The notes under the pieces were generated by a model. That model ran no database searches. It saw only the letters and a list, made by a program, of their open reading frames with translations, and was not told the DNA's origin. This document shows, piece by piece, positions 1-13,700 of a stretch of DNA of 64,000 nucleotides. This DNA comes from Nemopilema nomurai (lineage: Eukaryota; Cnidaria; Scyphozoa; Rhizostomeae; Rhizostomatidae): assembly GCA_003864495.1 (NCBI GenBank), contig ML133422.1, positions 2,402,388 to 2,466,387 of the forward strand. The letters are read 5' to 3'. The position numbers and the translations under genes were made by a program. Position 1 is the first letter of the stretch, and each line of letters begins with the position of its first letter.

Positions 1-1446
1 GCGCAACTGAAACCTGAAAAATGATTAACAATATGTTAAGCAAAAATATAGGGACTAAATATAGGGACTAAATATAGGGGCTAAATATAGGGGCTAAATA
101 AAGGGGCTATTATATATGGACTACTACTTATCATCAAGGGAATGCAAAGAAACAGGTAATAGATGATGAATCTTAGCAACAGTATTGTAAAGACCAGGAC
201 AAGGTTGCAAATAGGAGGGGAATACAAGAAGTTGCAATGCAATCAGAGACGCACGGGTGGGCAAGTGCTTCTTAATATTAGGACTTAATCTGCTCCAGAT
301 GGCATCTATGTTTTGTAGTCTGTGATTTTTTAACTATTTATAAACTTCAATTTGCGTTTCATCCAAGGAAAAGGATTAGATTGAGCTTTTACAAAGCATA
401 AGTTAGGCCCTGATATATTCGTGAATTCAGCGTTCATTTTAACATCATGGACATATTTTGCTAGGTCTAAACTTGGATATATTACAATGCATTGAGGACT
501 TAAACGGCATAATTTCTTCAAACATTAAAGACATCGGCAACCTTTTGCAAAGAGCCTGTCACAGTCAAAAGTAGAATAAGTTCAGCTAAACAAATACTTT
601 CTTCGGTTGATTTCTAAAACATAATAAAGGACAAAGAAGACCGCAATACTTGTTTCTAAAAATCAAACGGATGGGTGTGTTAACCATGCTCAAATTGCTG
701 CGCCATTGTTGACAAAAGCAAATGGCAGACTGTTCGAGACGGAAAATTATATAAACATCTGTTCCGTGTATGGGGAAGGTGTCAGTGAGTTTAAGACCAC
801 ACTTAGGTATAGAATGGTAGAGGCAGTTTAAAGGTCCACTGCCAATACTTTCTACGGGTCATACTGTATACTGGATGACACAACCTTGGACAGCACACTG
901 ATTTGAAGAGCTCAAAACTCTACCAATATACTGCACATATTGATTCGTCCCTCATTTGGTCTGCTTTTAGATTAATCTAGAACTGTCACATTTAGATTCA
1001 ACTGTGTTTATTGAAGGAGGAGGGGCCACTAGCGTCTAATGATCGAATATTTCGGGGGCTGAAATCTCGGAGTTTTATTTCTCAAGCAAGTAATACAATC
1101 TTGGGTCCACAAAATGAAAGCAAAGTCTTCTCCGAATGCGATTAGTAACAGAAGAAAATGTATATGAATGATTCGCCTTGATATATACTAAGTCCAAAGC
1201 AGAGATTGTATGAATAGGCTGGCTTCTCCCTCAAATTGAAAGTCTTTGGCCAAAAAGGCTTTGAACAGCATTATGAAGCTTTGGTAAAACGTTCTTCTCA
1301 AGAAGTAATAGCTTCGAAGTAATTGCTTCCCAGAAATTTTCTTCAAAGAAAAAAGATGGGTAACTAACCAAATGCTTCATTTACTGTTAAAATTGATTGA
1401 TGATTTACAAAAATAAGATTGATGATTTACAAAAATAAAGGGGAAA
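1..1446. other. No gene recognised at the left edge
   Basis: AT-rich sequence with only short, unconvincing reading frames. I found no splice-site-bounded exon and no recognisable protein on either strand. The only structure is the short tandem repeat at 48-110. If the minus-strand receptor gene to the right continues leftward, this could be its intron or 3' part, but no phosphatase catalytic motif was seen. Confidence 0.5.
48..110. repeat. 13-bp tandem repeat, about 5 copies
   Basis: The unit ATAGGGRCTAAAT is repeated head to tail: two copies with GGGA, two with GGGG, and a partial degenerate last copy. It is a short simple minisatellite with no associated gene. Confidence 0.85.
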
Positions 1447-1612
1447 TCAGTTAGAGAGCAAAGCTCTGACGTCATCAAAGGCTAATTTCTGCCTGCAAAG
1501 CTTTTGACGTCTTCGTAAAAGTATAACAATGTTGGAGATAATGTGAGCCAACAGAAGAAACAGAGAAAAAGAATAAAGGATTGAATAGATGATGAGAGAA
1601 ATGCTTTTCATT
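1447..1612 (-). CDS. Possible transmembrane exon of the receptor-like gene
   Basis: Low-confidence exon. On the minus strand an acceptor (TTCTTTCAG) at 1613 opens a frame with about 23 hydrophobic residues (SISLIIYSILYSFSLFLLL and on) followed by a basic stop-transfer run, RRRQK. The acceptor phase (one base completing a codon begun with AG) is the phase left open by the donor at 7745/7744, so it could be the membrane-spanning exon of the same gene, reached across a 6-kb intron that holds the minisatellite. Against it: no clear donor follows, a second frame is also open here, and at least one fibronectin strand would be expected before the membrane. It could be chance. Confidence 0.22.
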
Positions 1613-3314
1613 CTGAAAGAATTTACCAAACCGTATGAATTCGGGCCACACGTGTTTGAAGCGAAAAACAAGTCGATGATCAAAGACCTTCGATCTCAAC
1701 AGTGGCGAAGAAAATCTATAGCTTGGAAACACAAACAGTTCTTTAACGATTAATTGAACAGTAATACCACTTTAACTATAAGTCACAAACAACATCTAAC
1801 AACAATTGGTGATTGAATGAAAAATAAAAAGAATGACATAGAGAACATACGCGAGTATTTGCAAGAGACTGCAACGATTCATTGTCGAATGCCACGAAAT
1901 GCCTTGGCTCAACGTGTATTAGTCACTGAGAACTACTCAAGGATGCAACCATATGGAAAAGATCAGGATTAAACGGGATGATGCCACTGAGAAATCTCTT
2001 TTCCGTGGCCTATCATAACTTCCGAACTCTTAGATTGGTTTGTTAATGCCAATCGCAGATCAATGACCTCCATGTCATGTCCCCGGAGCAGTTTTAATTC
2101 AATATGATCCCATCAGGAACAGAGTTTGGACTAATACCCCTTTTCCGAATATTCATCAACTTATTCCTTGCAACGCAATATATTTCTAGGTCTTATTATT
2201 CCGAATAACAGGGATGATAAACCCCTTTTCCTTTTCTAGTGAATGAGTTCTTAGAAGGCCGGATAAGACCAGTTCTTCATCGATTCAAGTCGAGGTCAAA
2301 TCAGCAATTGTAAAGACACCGTGTATTCCATTCAGGAACTTGAATAAATTTTCATCGATACAATGACCTACAGGGAGGCATGTCATGACATTTTGCGAGA
2401 ACAAGAGGAATATGTTAGGAATCGGTACAATTTCTGAAATAGTGGTGACCGGATCAGCAAAGAAGTAATTAGTGGATTTAAATATCAAGAAATATAATTG
2501 ATTGGCCGGTGTGATTGACTGATCGGCCGATCGAATGATTGGCTGATGCAAGTGATTGGTAACGATGATAAAAAATGCTTACGATTACATATGATGTTTT
2601 CGACTCATTAAGATATTGATGATGATGGTATGGTAATATGAATGCTGACAACTGTAAACATAATAACAATCATGTTACTTCTCATGTTTATAGTGGTGAT
2701 GGAATTGAAATAAAGGAAAGAGAACGTACCCATTCATTCTGAAGCGTCATTTAGCAAACCTTCTCACATGTAATGGAACCCCAGGCACGAGCCCTTGACC
2801 AGCTAAAACGATTTTCACGCCCCCGACAGAACGATAACGTTTGCTTATACTTACGACTAAGCATATGTCTTGTGAAAGAAGCTAGTCCTTCAAATATTTG
2901 TGTTTAAATATTTATCAAAGGAAAGAATCAAAAAGCATTGTAATGACCAACTGTCTCCGATTCGAAGACGCAACAAAGACTATTCAACAAAATCAGCAAA
3001 CACAGAAGAACTAGACAAACCACAGCTTCCAGGAAGATATGAATTAGAATGGTTTTAAGAAAGCAGCAATGTTGAAGAGTTTTCCCAAATCAAACTTATG
3101 GTGGATTAAACAACATTTCCAGGCTACATGTTCAGGCACCTGGTCCTTTCAAGATGTATTTTGATAACAAAGCTGTGGGTTTTTCCAGGTCGTGGGAATT
3201 CGAGCATTCTTAGCCATGCATTGGTTCACACGTGACTTTAACAGAGGTACCACTTTGACTCGCTGTGTCCCCTCTTTCTTAAATTTCTCAACGATTAGAG
3301 GACAGGCAGGTAGT
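1613..3314. other. Non-coding stretch between possible exon and minisatellite
   Basis: No convincing exon on either strand. Around 2500-2560 there is a small cluster of GATTGG/CCAAT-like pentamers and a palindromic CGGCCGATCG. The last 150 bp lead into the minisatellite and share no repeat unit with it until about 3315. Confidence 0.5.
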
Positions 3315-6300
3315 GGTAAACTCTTTGGTAACTTTTGATGCGCTAACCATAATGTTAACAGCACCCTTTCACTTTGGCTACCCCCATTCTATCTTCCCTT
3401 CCCCCTCCCCCACTGTAACGGAGAAGGCAGAGGTAAACTCTTTGGTAACTTTTGATGCGCTAACCATAATGTTAACAGCACCCTTTCACTTTGGCTACCC
3501 CCATTCTATCTTCCCTTCCCCCTCCCCCACTGTAACGGAGAAGGCAGTGGAAAACTCTTTGGTACCTTTTGATGCGCTAACCATAATGTTAACAGCACCC
3601 TTTCACTTTGGCTACCCCCATTCTATCTTCCCTTCCCCCTCCCCCTGTAACGGAGAAGGCAGAGGTAAACTCTTTGGTACCTTTTGATGCGCTAACCATA
3701 ATGTTAACAGCACCCTTTCACTTGGCTACCCCCATTCTATCTTCCCTTCCCCCTCCCCCACTGTAACGGAGAAGGCAGTGGAAAACTCTTTGGTACCTTT
3801 TGATGCGCTAACCATAATGTTAACAGCACCCTTTCACTTTGGCTACCCCCATTCTATCTTCCCTTCCCCCTCCCCCACTGTAACGGAGAAGGCAGTGGAA
3901 ACTCTTTGGTACCTTTTGATGCGCTAACCATAATGTTAACAGCACCCTTTCACTTTGGCTACCCCCATTCTATCTTCCCTTCCCCCTCCCCCACTGTAAC
4001 GGAGGAGGCAGTGGAAACTCTTTGGTACCTTTTGATGCGCTAACCATAATGTTAACAGCACCCTTTCACTATGGCTACCCCCATTCTATCTTCCCTTCCC
4101 CCTCCCCCACTGTAACGGAGAAGGCAGAGGTAAACTCTTTGGTACCTTTTGATGCGCTAACCATAATGTTAACAGCACCCTTTCACTTTGGCTACCCCCA
4201 TTCTATCTTCCCTTCCCCCTCCCCCACTGTAACGGAGAAGGCAGTGGAAAACTCTTTGGTACCTTTTGATGCGCTAACCATAATGTTAACAGCACCCTTT
4301 CACTTTGGCTACCCCCATTCTATCTTCCCTTCCCCCTCCCCACTGTAACGGAGAAGGCAGTGGAAAACTCTTTGGTACCTTTTGATGCGCTAACCATAAT
4401 GTTAACAGCACCCTTTCACTTTGGCTACCCCCATTCTATCTTCCCTTCCCCTCCCCCACTGTAACGGAGAAGGCAGTGGAAAACTCTTTGGTACCTTTTG
4501 ATGCGCTAACCATAATGTTAACAGCACCCTTTCACTTTGGCTACCCCCATTCTATCTTCCCTTCCCCCTCCCCCACTGTAACGGAGAAGGCAGTGGAAAA
4601 CTCTTTGGTACCTTTTGATGCGCTAACCATAATGTTAACAGCACCCTTTCACTTTGGCTACCCCCATTCTATCTTCCCTTCCCCCTCCCCCACTGTAACG
4701 GAGAAGGCAGTGGAAACTCTTTGGTACCTTTTGATGCGCTAACCATAATGTTAACAGCACCCTTTCACTTTGGCTACCCCCATTCTATCTTCCCTTCCCC
4801 CTCCCCCACTGTAACGGAGAAGGCAGTGGAAAACTCTTTGGTACCTTTTGATGTGCTAACCATAATGTTAACAGCACCCTTTCACTTTGGCTACCCCCAT
4901 TCTATCTTCCCTTCCCCCTCCCCACTGTAACGGAGAAGGCAGAGGTAAACTCTTTTGTACCTTTTGATGCGCTAACATAATGTTAACAGCACCCTTTCAC
5001 TTTGGCTACCCCCATTCTATCTTCCCTTCCCCTCCCCCACTGTAACGGAGAAGGCAGAGGTAAACTCTTTGGTACCTTTTGATGCGCTAACCATAATGTT
5101 AACAGCACCCTTTCACTTTGGCTACCCCCATTCTATCTTCCCTTCCCCTCCCCACTGTAACGGAGAAGGCAGTGGAAACTCTTTGGTACCTTTTGATGCG
5201 CTAACCATAATGTTAACAGCACCCTTTCACTTTGGCTACCCCCATTCTATCTTCCCTTCCCCTCCCCCACTGTAACGAAGAAGGCAGTGGAAAACTCTTT
5301 GGTACCTTTTGATGCGCTAACCATTAATGTTAACAGCACCCTTTCACTTTGGCTACCCCCATTCTATCTTCCCTTCCCCCTCCCCCACTGTAACGGAGAA
5401 GGCAGAGGTAAACTCTTTGGTACCTTTTGATGCGCTAACCATAATGTTAACAGCACCCTTTCACTTTGGCTACCCCCATTCTATCTTCCCTTCCCCCTCC
5501 CCCACTGTAACGGAGAAGGCAGTGGAAAACTCTTTGGTACCTTTTGATGCGCTAACCATAATGTTAACAGCACCCTTTCACTTTGGCTACCCCCATTCTA
5601 TCTTCACTTCCCCCTCCCCCACTGTAACGGAGAAGGCAGTGGAAAACTCTTTGGTACCTTTTGATGCGCTAACCATAATGTTAACAGCACCCTTTCACTT
5701 TGGCTACCCCCATTCTATCTTCCCTTCCCCCTCCCCCACTGTAACGGAGAAGGCAGTGGAAAACTCTTTGGTACCTTTTGATGCGCTAACCATAATGTTA
5801 ACAGCACCCTTTCACTTTGGCTACCCCCATTCTATCTTCACTTCCCCTCCCCCACTGTAACGGAGAAGGCAGTGGAAAACTCTTTGGTACCTTTTGATGC
5901 GCTAACCATAATGTTAACAGCACCCTTTCACTTTGGCTACCCCCATTCTATCTTCCCTTCCCCCTCCCCCACTGTAACGGAGAAGGCAGTGGAAAACTCT
6001 TTGGTACCTTTTGATGCGCTAACCATAATGTTAACAGCACCCTTTCACTTTGGCTACCCCCATTCTATCTTCCCTTCCCCCTCCCCCACTGTAACGGAGA
6101 AGGCAGTGGAAAACTCTTTGGTACCTTTTGATGCGCTAACCATAATGTTAACAGCACCCTTTCACTTTGGCTACCCCATTCTATCTTCCCTTCCCCCTCC
6201 CCCACTGTAACGGAGAAGGCAGTGGAAAACTCTTTGGTACCTTTTGATGCGCTAACCATAATGTTAACAGCACCCTTCACTTTGGCTACCCCCATTCTAT

Positions 6301-6790
6301 CTTCCCTTCCCCCCCCCACTGTAACGGAGAAGGCAGAGGTAAACTCTTTGGTACCTTTTGATGCGCTAACCATAATGTTAACAGCACCCTTTCACTTTGG
6401 CTACCCCCATTCTATCTTCCCTTCCCCCTCCCCCACTGTAACGGAGAAGGCAGTGGAAAACTCTTTGGTACCTTTTGATGCGCTAACCATAATGTTAACA
6501 GCACCCTTTCACTTTGGCTACCCCCATTCTATCTTCCCTTCCCCCTCCCCACTGTAACGGAGGAGGCAGTGGAAAACTCTTTGGTACCTTTTGATGCGCT
6601 AACCATAATGTTAACAGCACCCTTTCACTTTGGCTACCCCCATTCTATCTTCCCTTCCCCCTCCCCTCACTGTAACGGAGAAGGCAGAGGTAAACTCTTT
6701 GGTACCTTTTGATGCGCTAACCATAATGTTAACAGCACCCTTTCACTTTGGCTACCCCCATTCTATCTTCCCTTCCCCCTCCCCAACTGT
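3315..6790. repeat. 117-bp minisatellite, 30 copies
   Basis: The landmark GATGCGCTAACC recurs at 3337, 3454, 3571 and so on to 6711, giving 30 units of 115-118 bp with a modal period of 117. Units are very alike. Variation is mainly the length of the C-runs in the TTCCCCCTCCCCC segment, plus two alternating junction variants (GCAGAGGTAAAC and GCAGTGGAAAAC). Because 117 is 39 codons, uninterrupted stretches read as a 39-residue repeat (ending FGYPHSIFPSPSPTVTEKA) for up to 177 residues. The frame then breaks at C-run indels, and the opposite strand is partly open too. Each unit carries GTTAAC and most carry GGTACC palindromes. I read this as a non-coding satellite-type array, probably intronic. 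Confidence 0.95.
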
Positions 6791-7744
6791 GATGGAGAAG
6801 TCCTCAATTTCTCATCCTCTTTGAGTAGGTGGCTGGTCGAAATTATTGAACAGGTGAAAGTAATCATGCTTAGGAAATGAGTTAGAACAAGGCTTGGCCA
6901 GCTGTGGTAAATATTAATTAGCCAGCAACCACAGTCACGAAGCCACATCGAATAACCGCGATCCAAAACACGCGCGAGAAAAGAGAGCCTTGCTCGTTTG
7001 GCACACATGTTACCAGAACCATGGATAACAGGATTAGGGCTTGATCAACCATTAAAACTTAGCACGAAATCTGAAATCAAACGTTACTGATTACCCCGTG
7101 TTTTTAAAGAATCATCGTTCCATGAGAAGGGAACAAAAAGCATTCATTGGCTCCTACTGAGACACTTCAACCTCTGAGAAAACTTGCAACAACCAGCCAC
7201 TGCCAAATTCGTGACTGGCGATTTATAAAGACTGAGGAGAATTTATTCCACAAAACTAAATTTGACGGCTGTTAGGGGCTTGATTAATTATCTCTCAAGA
7301 ATGGAAGACAAGATATTGTTGACCATTGCATTAACAGAATGGACAAATTACCCTGCTTTCTTGAAAATAGTTTTAAATAAATCGTTGAATTTCTCTCACT
7401 TAAAGGCACTTCTGGAGGCACGATCTAGTTAGTGGCTACGTCATCATTACTCTAAACGTGGCATTGGAATGTGAGTAGGATTGCGCGATGAATCAATACG
7501 GACCATGATTGGCTGCGGAAGATTTCGCAAGCGAGAAGCGAAAAAAGCAGAAACATTTTTCGTGAAGCATCCGAGCAAAGACTTGCTCATGTCGGATTTC
7601 CCGCGAACTTTTTCGCATTTCGCTGGTTATTCGCACACTTGGGACTGGTCTTATGAGAACACTAGCAAAACTAGAGGGGGCATTACACTCATTCGGTTTC
7701 CATGTCTCTGTTTAGGCATAGGATTTTGTTCAAGGACCACTCAC
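6791..7744. other. Right flank of the minisatellite, probable intron
   Basis: The sequence leaves the repeat at AACTGTGATGGAGAAG and becomes unique. I looked for the next exon of the minus-strand receptor gene and found none with both a good acceptor and a plausible protein. Reading frames on the plus strand here (7481-7900) partly mirror the real minus-strand exon at 7745-7949. Confidence 0.45.
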
Positions 7745-10700
7745 CTGTATGAACCTTTCTGCAAAGGGCCATTGCAATGTTCGTATCGTATCTGCTTCTT
7801 CTCGCAGCGAATGTCCTGGCCAAATGTGAAGTTGAATTTCGCTCGATGGACCAGGCTTTTTGTCCTATACTCGCCCGCCACGTACGTATCATACTTGTAG
7901 TCCTCGAAATAACGAACTTCGTACCAGGTCCGCAATGTATCACCACCACCTTTTGGGAATAAAGTGCTGTTACAGCTTAAGCAAAATTACTAGGGTAATA
8001 AATTACGGACTTGAATGATTGTTGCAGACGGTTATGTTGGGAGCAAGCTGATAAATTAGGTTTATAGATTGAATAGAAAATGGAGTACATAAACCAATGC
8101 AGGGTTTATTGTCTTCACCCCAAAATTAATCGATTGAGTGAAAGATAGACTTCATCCCCCTAAGGTCATGCACCACTGTGTCCACGTTTCAAATGAAGAA
8201 TCAAAGAGAACGAAGTAAAATAAAGGAGATTTTACGTAACTTGAGATAAGTTGGGGGTTTGAAAAAACTATGACTAAGAATGTGTCTCTGTATTTATTTC
8301 TCGATAGGTGAGTGATAAAAGTGAGTCATGGGTGAGTGGCCTATTGAAAGGGGAAAAAGAGGGGCATAACAAGTGAAAAGAATCTCCACAAAGGAAAACT
8401 GCCAAAGAAAAACTCACCAAAAATTAAATGGCCATGCCTTTGAGCAATGATCTGTAGTTTATATGCTTCCTTGATTCCAGGGAAAACCACGTGGAATTCG
8501 ATATTGATGGCGTTAGAGAAGGAGGCCAACTTCTTGGTGTGAATCTCCGGCACGCCGATAAATACCGGCTTTGCAGTTGTCATCTTTTCAGTTTTTGGTG
8601 GCCGCCATGTTGTTTTGGGGGTCGAGGTTGAATCTACTGCTACTATTGTTGTCGTTGTTGCTGCTGTTGCAACTGTTGTTGTTGTTGCTGCTGCCATTAT
8701 TGTTGTTGCTGCGGTTGCTGCTGCCATTGTTGTTGTTGCTGCTGTTGCAACTGTTGTTGTTGCTGTTGCCATCAGTGATGTTGCTGTTGTTGTTATTCTG
8801 TCTGCAGTTGTTGGTGTTGTCTTTGGCAGCGTGGTTGAAAACTTTGATGTAAATTTGACTGTGCTCTTGCTTTGGTTGACTGTCCAGGCTGATGCAGTTG
8901 CAAGCACGGCCGTTGTTGTGGCTGTTGTTTTCGGCCTTGGAAGACGATTGACTGAAGTGCCTAGTGTGACAGTTGTCGCCAACAGTCCCACACTGCTAGT
9001 GAGTGGAACACTTTGGCTCACCTGGCCTGTACTCACTGGTACAGTTCTGGCCCGCGTATGCATGGACACCGTGGCATTTGCTGGCACCCGGGACGTTCCG
9101 TATGTTGAAGACATCAGCGAGACAGTCGAATGGCGTGCAGTATCAACAAACAGACTTTCCCGTGATGAGATTGCCGTCGAAACATAGCTTGTTGTTGCAA
9201 ACGTAGATGAGGGCGTTGCATTTTGTCGTAAAAATGACGTTTTCGAAGACAAGTACGTTACGGCTGGTGTTACGCCACTTACGCTGGTTACGGTGGATTG
9301 GTTGGCCACGTACTGTGTACTGGAGATTGGTGAACTCGCAACAGATAGCGAACTCTTTCTCTGATCCGCCTGTGTTGAAAAATCGTGTGGCAAAACAAAA
9401 TAGGATGTTCGAGAAATGTTACGAGAGTACTTTTCCGCGATCTTTGCTGAGCTTTCGAGCTGTGCCTTGGTGACGTAGCTTGAGCGCGGTATTGTTGAAG
9501 AATTTACGGAACTATCGAAGTGTTTGTCGTTGAAAAAGGACGATTCGCTGAAGCTCATTGTAACACCAGTAGGGGTTATCGAAGGCTGCGCAGCGTCGAT
9601 CTCAGTTGAGAAGTCTTCCTGCGAAGGAGAGGAGCTGAAAATGACAGTGCCCGGTGTTGATAAAGTTAGGCCGTCTGTCTCAAGCTTCGAGGGTGGCACA
9701 GACGAAGATGTCCGCAATGCAGCGACAGTTTCAGTTTCAGCGACACTTGCGATGGAGACAATTGTAGCTGCGAAGGAGGATGGGAAGACTTCGGACCAAC
9801 TAGTCTGTGCGATGCGCTCTGGGGGAGGAGCTTCGCTTGTCGGGAAGAATGTCTGATCTGACATGGTTCCAATCGAATCCGAGGATGGCCTTGATAACGA
9901 GGCAACGCTGCTAGTCCCCTGCGTGCTACTTGTGGAAACGTTACTGGTTTTGCTAATGGATATTGAACCAATAGCTAGGTCTGGAATCATAGCTGAAGAA
10001 GTAGCTGCTATTACAGCCGTACCGTTCGATGTTAGTCCTAAGTCCCAGGCTTTGCTGGACGATTTCATACTCAAAGTACTCGAATAGCTGGTAGTGGTCT
10101 GGTTTTTGACTTGCAAAGAGGAATCCAAAGGAACTTTTGTGGTGTGCGAACTTCGGGTTAGGCCAACTGAGCTTGAAGCCTCTGAGGTTTTCGTTGAAAG
10201 AAATAGATGCGGAGGAGAGAAGTGCGGAGTGCTTCCTGATCTTTGGCTGAAAGTAGGTTGCTGTTTAAGAATTGTAGAGGAAACAGGAGTGTACGGAGGA
10301 GCAAGAGAAGTTTCTGTTGAAGGCCTTAGCAGCAATGCTGTTGGACTTTCTTTAAACGAAACAGAAATCGTTTCAGTATTGTGTTTTGTCACAAAGGTGT
10401 TTATCATTGCCTCTTCGTACGATTGCGTCGGATGCACCATAACACGGCTTGCCTCGGATTTGCTTGAGTTCGCAAACGGAGTGAATAGAACTTTGGCACT
10501 GAACTCAGATTGTGACGTCATAATAGAGCTGGAACGAGGCAGTACTTTCCCGCCAGAATTTTCAAGAACTGAACTAGTATTGGACCTCCCTGTGTCTGGG
10601 CTTGCTGTCAAAGAACTGAGCGAGTGCTGGCTTTTTGAGGCGGTCTTGTGAAAACCGTAATTCATTGAGGTTATAGTCACGTGCGGAGTAGACCATGTGA

Positions 10701-13700
10701 CGATTTGAGAGCTGGGCTCTAGCTTTGGCGTATTGGAGTAATGACTTGATTGTGACATCAATACGGTCGTTGGAAGAGGTCGTTGTTTAGTCTGTGCGAA
10801 TCTTGACCCGACATACTGGAGAGTGGTTTGCGCATTTAATGTCGTGCCTAGGTCAGTCGATCTGCTTTTCTGAATACCAAATTCAGTTGCCGAGGTCAGC
10901 TTTGACGTTAAGCTAGTCGTTGAAACTTTCCTGCTTGTCAATAGCAGCGAAGAAGCCTTCGTTTCCGAAGCTTGTCCTCCTTGATCTTTGAGTTCCTTTG
11001 CGTCAGCCTTTGCACCTTTATTGTCTGTCACTTCGTTGAGATTTCGATTTTCCTGCAAAAAGGTAACAAGAAACGTCTGAAAAGAAGAATTTCCGCTGCT
11101 GAAACACAAAGTGCATAAAATTTGAATGATGTTATGATGTAACAGGACTTGGGTCTTGGAGGATCAAGCTCTCAGGGCAAAGTGAATTAGTGATAAATAG
11201 GATGTCTTGCTACCACAAGGGCAGCAATTTCCTCCAATTAATATAAGTTTGTGGTTTACAGCTAGAACGGAACTATAAGTTTGGATTGCCACTTTCTACA
11301 TGCTACAAGCCTGTGCAGCTCTGGTTACAGTGCTAGACTTTATGACATTTGCCAGATGATGTGGCGCGGAATCAGTGGTGTAGTGCTATCAAAAAAATAG
11401 CAATAGAAAGCATAAATTTGCCAATTTTTGGCATTAACAAGGGAGGCTCAATTCCCCTGAGCCCTCTAGCTCTACACCCCTGTGTGAAACATAGGAGCAG
11501 CCAATTAGAACCGTCATGTTCCGCAAACTAAATATCTAGCGACTGAAACCTATCCTCAAAACGAGGCTCAGAGTACACAAGTATCAACCAAGGTCTGTCT
11601 CCGGGAGAAAAATTCAGAAACGGCAGCCTCTACTATATGCAGCCTCTATTCAGAGTTTGGCAATGAAGATAAATACAACTTTTGGTGATTCCGAATTGCT
11701 TATTTCTGCATTTTAAGAGAAGAAAGTTTGGCTTCTCTACATATCGCGCCTTGAAATCAACCTAATCTCCAAAGAAATAACAGAACAGACTTACTAAAAA
11801 TGCAAGAAATAATACTGGAAAATAATAATATGGTACAAGCAAAATAATGTCCATTGCAACGTGGGAAAGGCTTCATTTCATGTTTAATAGGGGCAACCAT
11901 ATGTTTTACACCCATCGTAGACTACAGCAAAATATTGTGGCTCGGTTAAAGAAGACAGTAAATCGACAGTTCGCGAAACGAAGCTACGAAATCACTTTTT
12001 ATCTAATATTAAAACAAAGCGATCAATCCTGTATTGGAATGCTTCTGGAAATAGATTAAACTCGACAACAAAGATTGGTTTTCTTCATTTAAAAGGATTT
12101 TTCCAATCAAATAACTGACAACGCAAAAGCTGATGATCTACAGAGGAGACAACAAGCTCGCAGCTTGTGAAGGCTGGGTATTAATTTAGGCGAGCCACAA
12201 ATCAGAGGAGGTGGCGAAACTATGTCAAGATCGAAGCAAAGCATTAAGTTTGGCCACAAGAAAGTGAACGCAAAACACCATGCATAGTGTGTAAGTAATC
12301 GGGTGTTCGTTACGAGTGGTGGCTGAAATAAGATGGCAAAAATGGTCGCGCTGTTCCTAGGAGGCATTCACGTAGATTACAACATGATTTGTGGCTAATA
12401 GAGCATGATCAGGTATACAAGTAAGGTTGAAATGGATGAGGGAAGCCCATGTATGAAGAAGACATGGCCGTAAAGAGGATTGAACCGGGGAATGTGTCTC
12501 GCTATCAACTGTGAAGAAAGGCAAGCTGAGATGGGGGAATGGCAATTAAATTTCCTACCATTTCAAATACGGAGATATTGAAATAATTGTTTGATTACAC
12601 AATTTAACCAATAATACACTGTGGTTAGCACTTGGGGTTTAAAATGGGTGTGTTTAACATATCCTTAATAATCAGTGCCCTTTACATTTTCAATGCTCAC
12701 TATCAATAAAGTCAGTTATAACTTCAGTGAAACGATGTAGAAACTTCGAATAAAAAGTGAACGAAAATAATAGTGCTGTATTAATTTACTGATTATTTTT
12801 CACACTCAATTATATGAGCCTTTACTACAGGTTATCAATATATGCACTATCTAATACAGTCTGTCTGTCTGTGTGTCTGTATACCTTTTGCTTCAAAATT
12901 TCCTTTAAAACAAAATTCAACAGAATATTTCAACTCCACAAATGGCTTAATGTTTGATCTAACTAATTTGCAGCAAAATGACAACTTTATACGGAAAGGG
13001 CAAACAATTGTGTCAGTTAACCATCCACTCAGATAACCATAGCACCCAAAAAGTAAATAACTGCTGGACAAAGTGATTCTTGCCACATTTGTTGAATGAG
13101 ATATTCTACCATTTTTATGGAAATGAGTATCAAAGCAGAGTAAAGAGCATGACCAGCATATAGCCCAGCTAAAATACTATGCATCACAACTCCAAGGTAG
13201 GTATCAACAACTACAATAACAGTTCATTGCTCTAGAGAAATGTAGAAATGTCTACTCAAATATAGAATGGAAGATTAAATTATGCAGTCCTACCAGTATC
13301 AAGTTCTTCAAGAATGGCAAACAGATGCTTTTCAAATGACTTAATGATACGTTGATAGCAGCCTTTTCATATCTAGAGTCATTTTCAATAATTAAGAGAC
13401 TCAAAATCTGATAAGCATCAAAAGATTAAAAAATTCTAGAAATAATTAAAGAGCCACATTTGGAAATGAAAGAAAATGAAGCTCATAAATTTTAAAAGAA
13501 GTCTGCAAAGCAATCTAGCATAGTTAGGGTAGTAAGTAAACCCATTCAGCTTAACTGGGGTGACACCTTAGCAAAAGGGTTGATGTGGGTGAAAACAACT
13601 TTCCATTTTTACATTTAAAATCTGAGCACCTTCTCAATGACTGGTGTTGTCTTACATCCGGAGCAAAATTATAATTTTTGTTGTTGTCTTTGACTACCAA

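Noticed and set aside
3313..6824. Plus-strand open frames of 64-177 codons over the minisatellite as a repeat-protein gene
   Set aside because: The frame changes at C-run indels every few units, there is no start/splice context, and the opposite strand is partly open as well.
7481..7900. A 139-codon plus-strand frame
   Set aside because: It overlaps the better supported minus-strand exon 7745-7949, begins without an ATG and has no recognisable protein pattern.
8571..10651. Several plus-strand frames (Leu- or Val-rich, up to 190 codons) opposite the mucin exon
   Set aside because: They mirror the low-complexity Ser/Thr/Ala codons of the longer minus-strand exon, which has splice and phase support.
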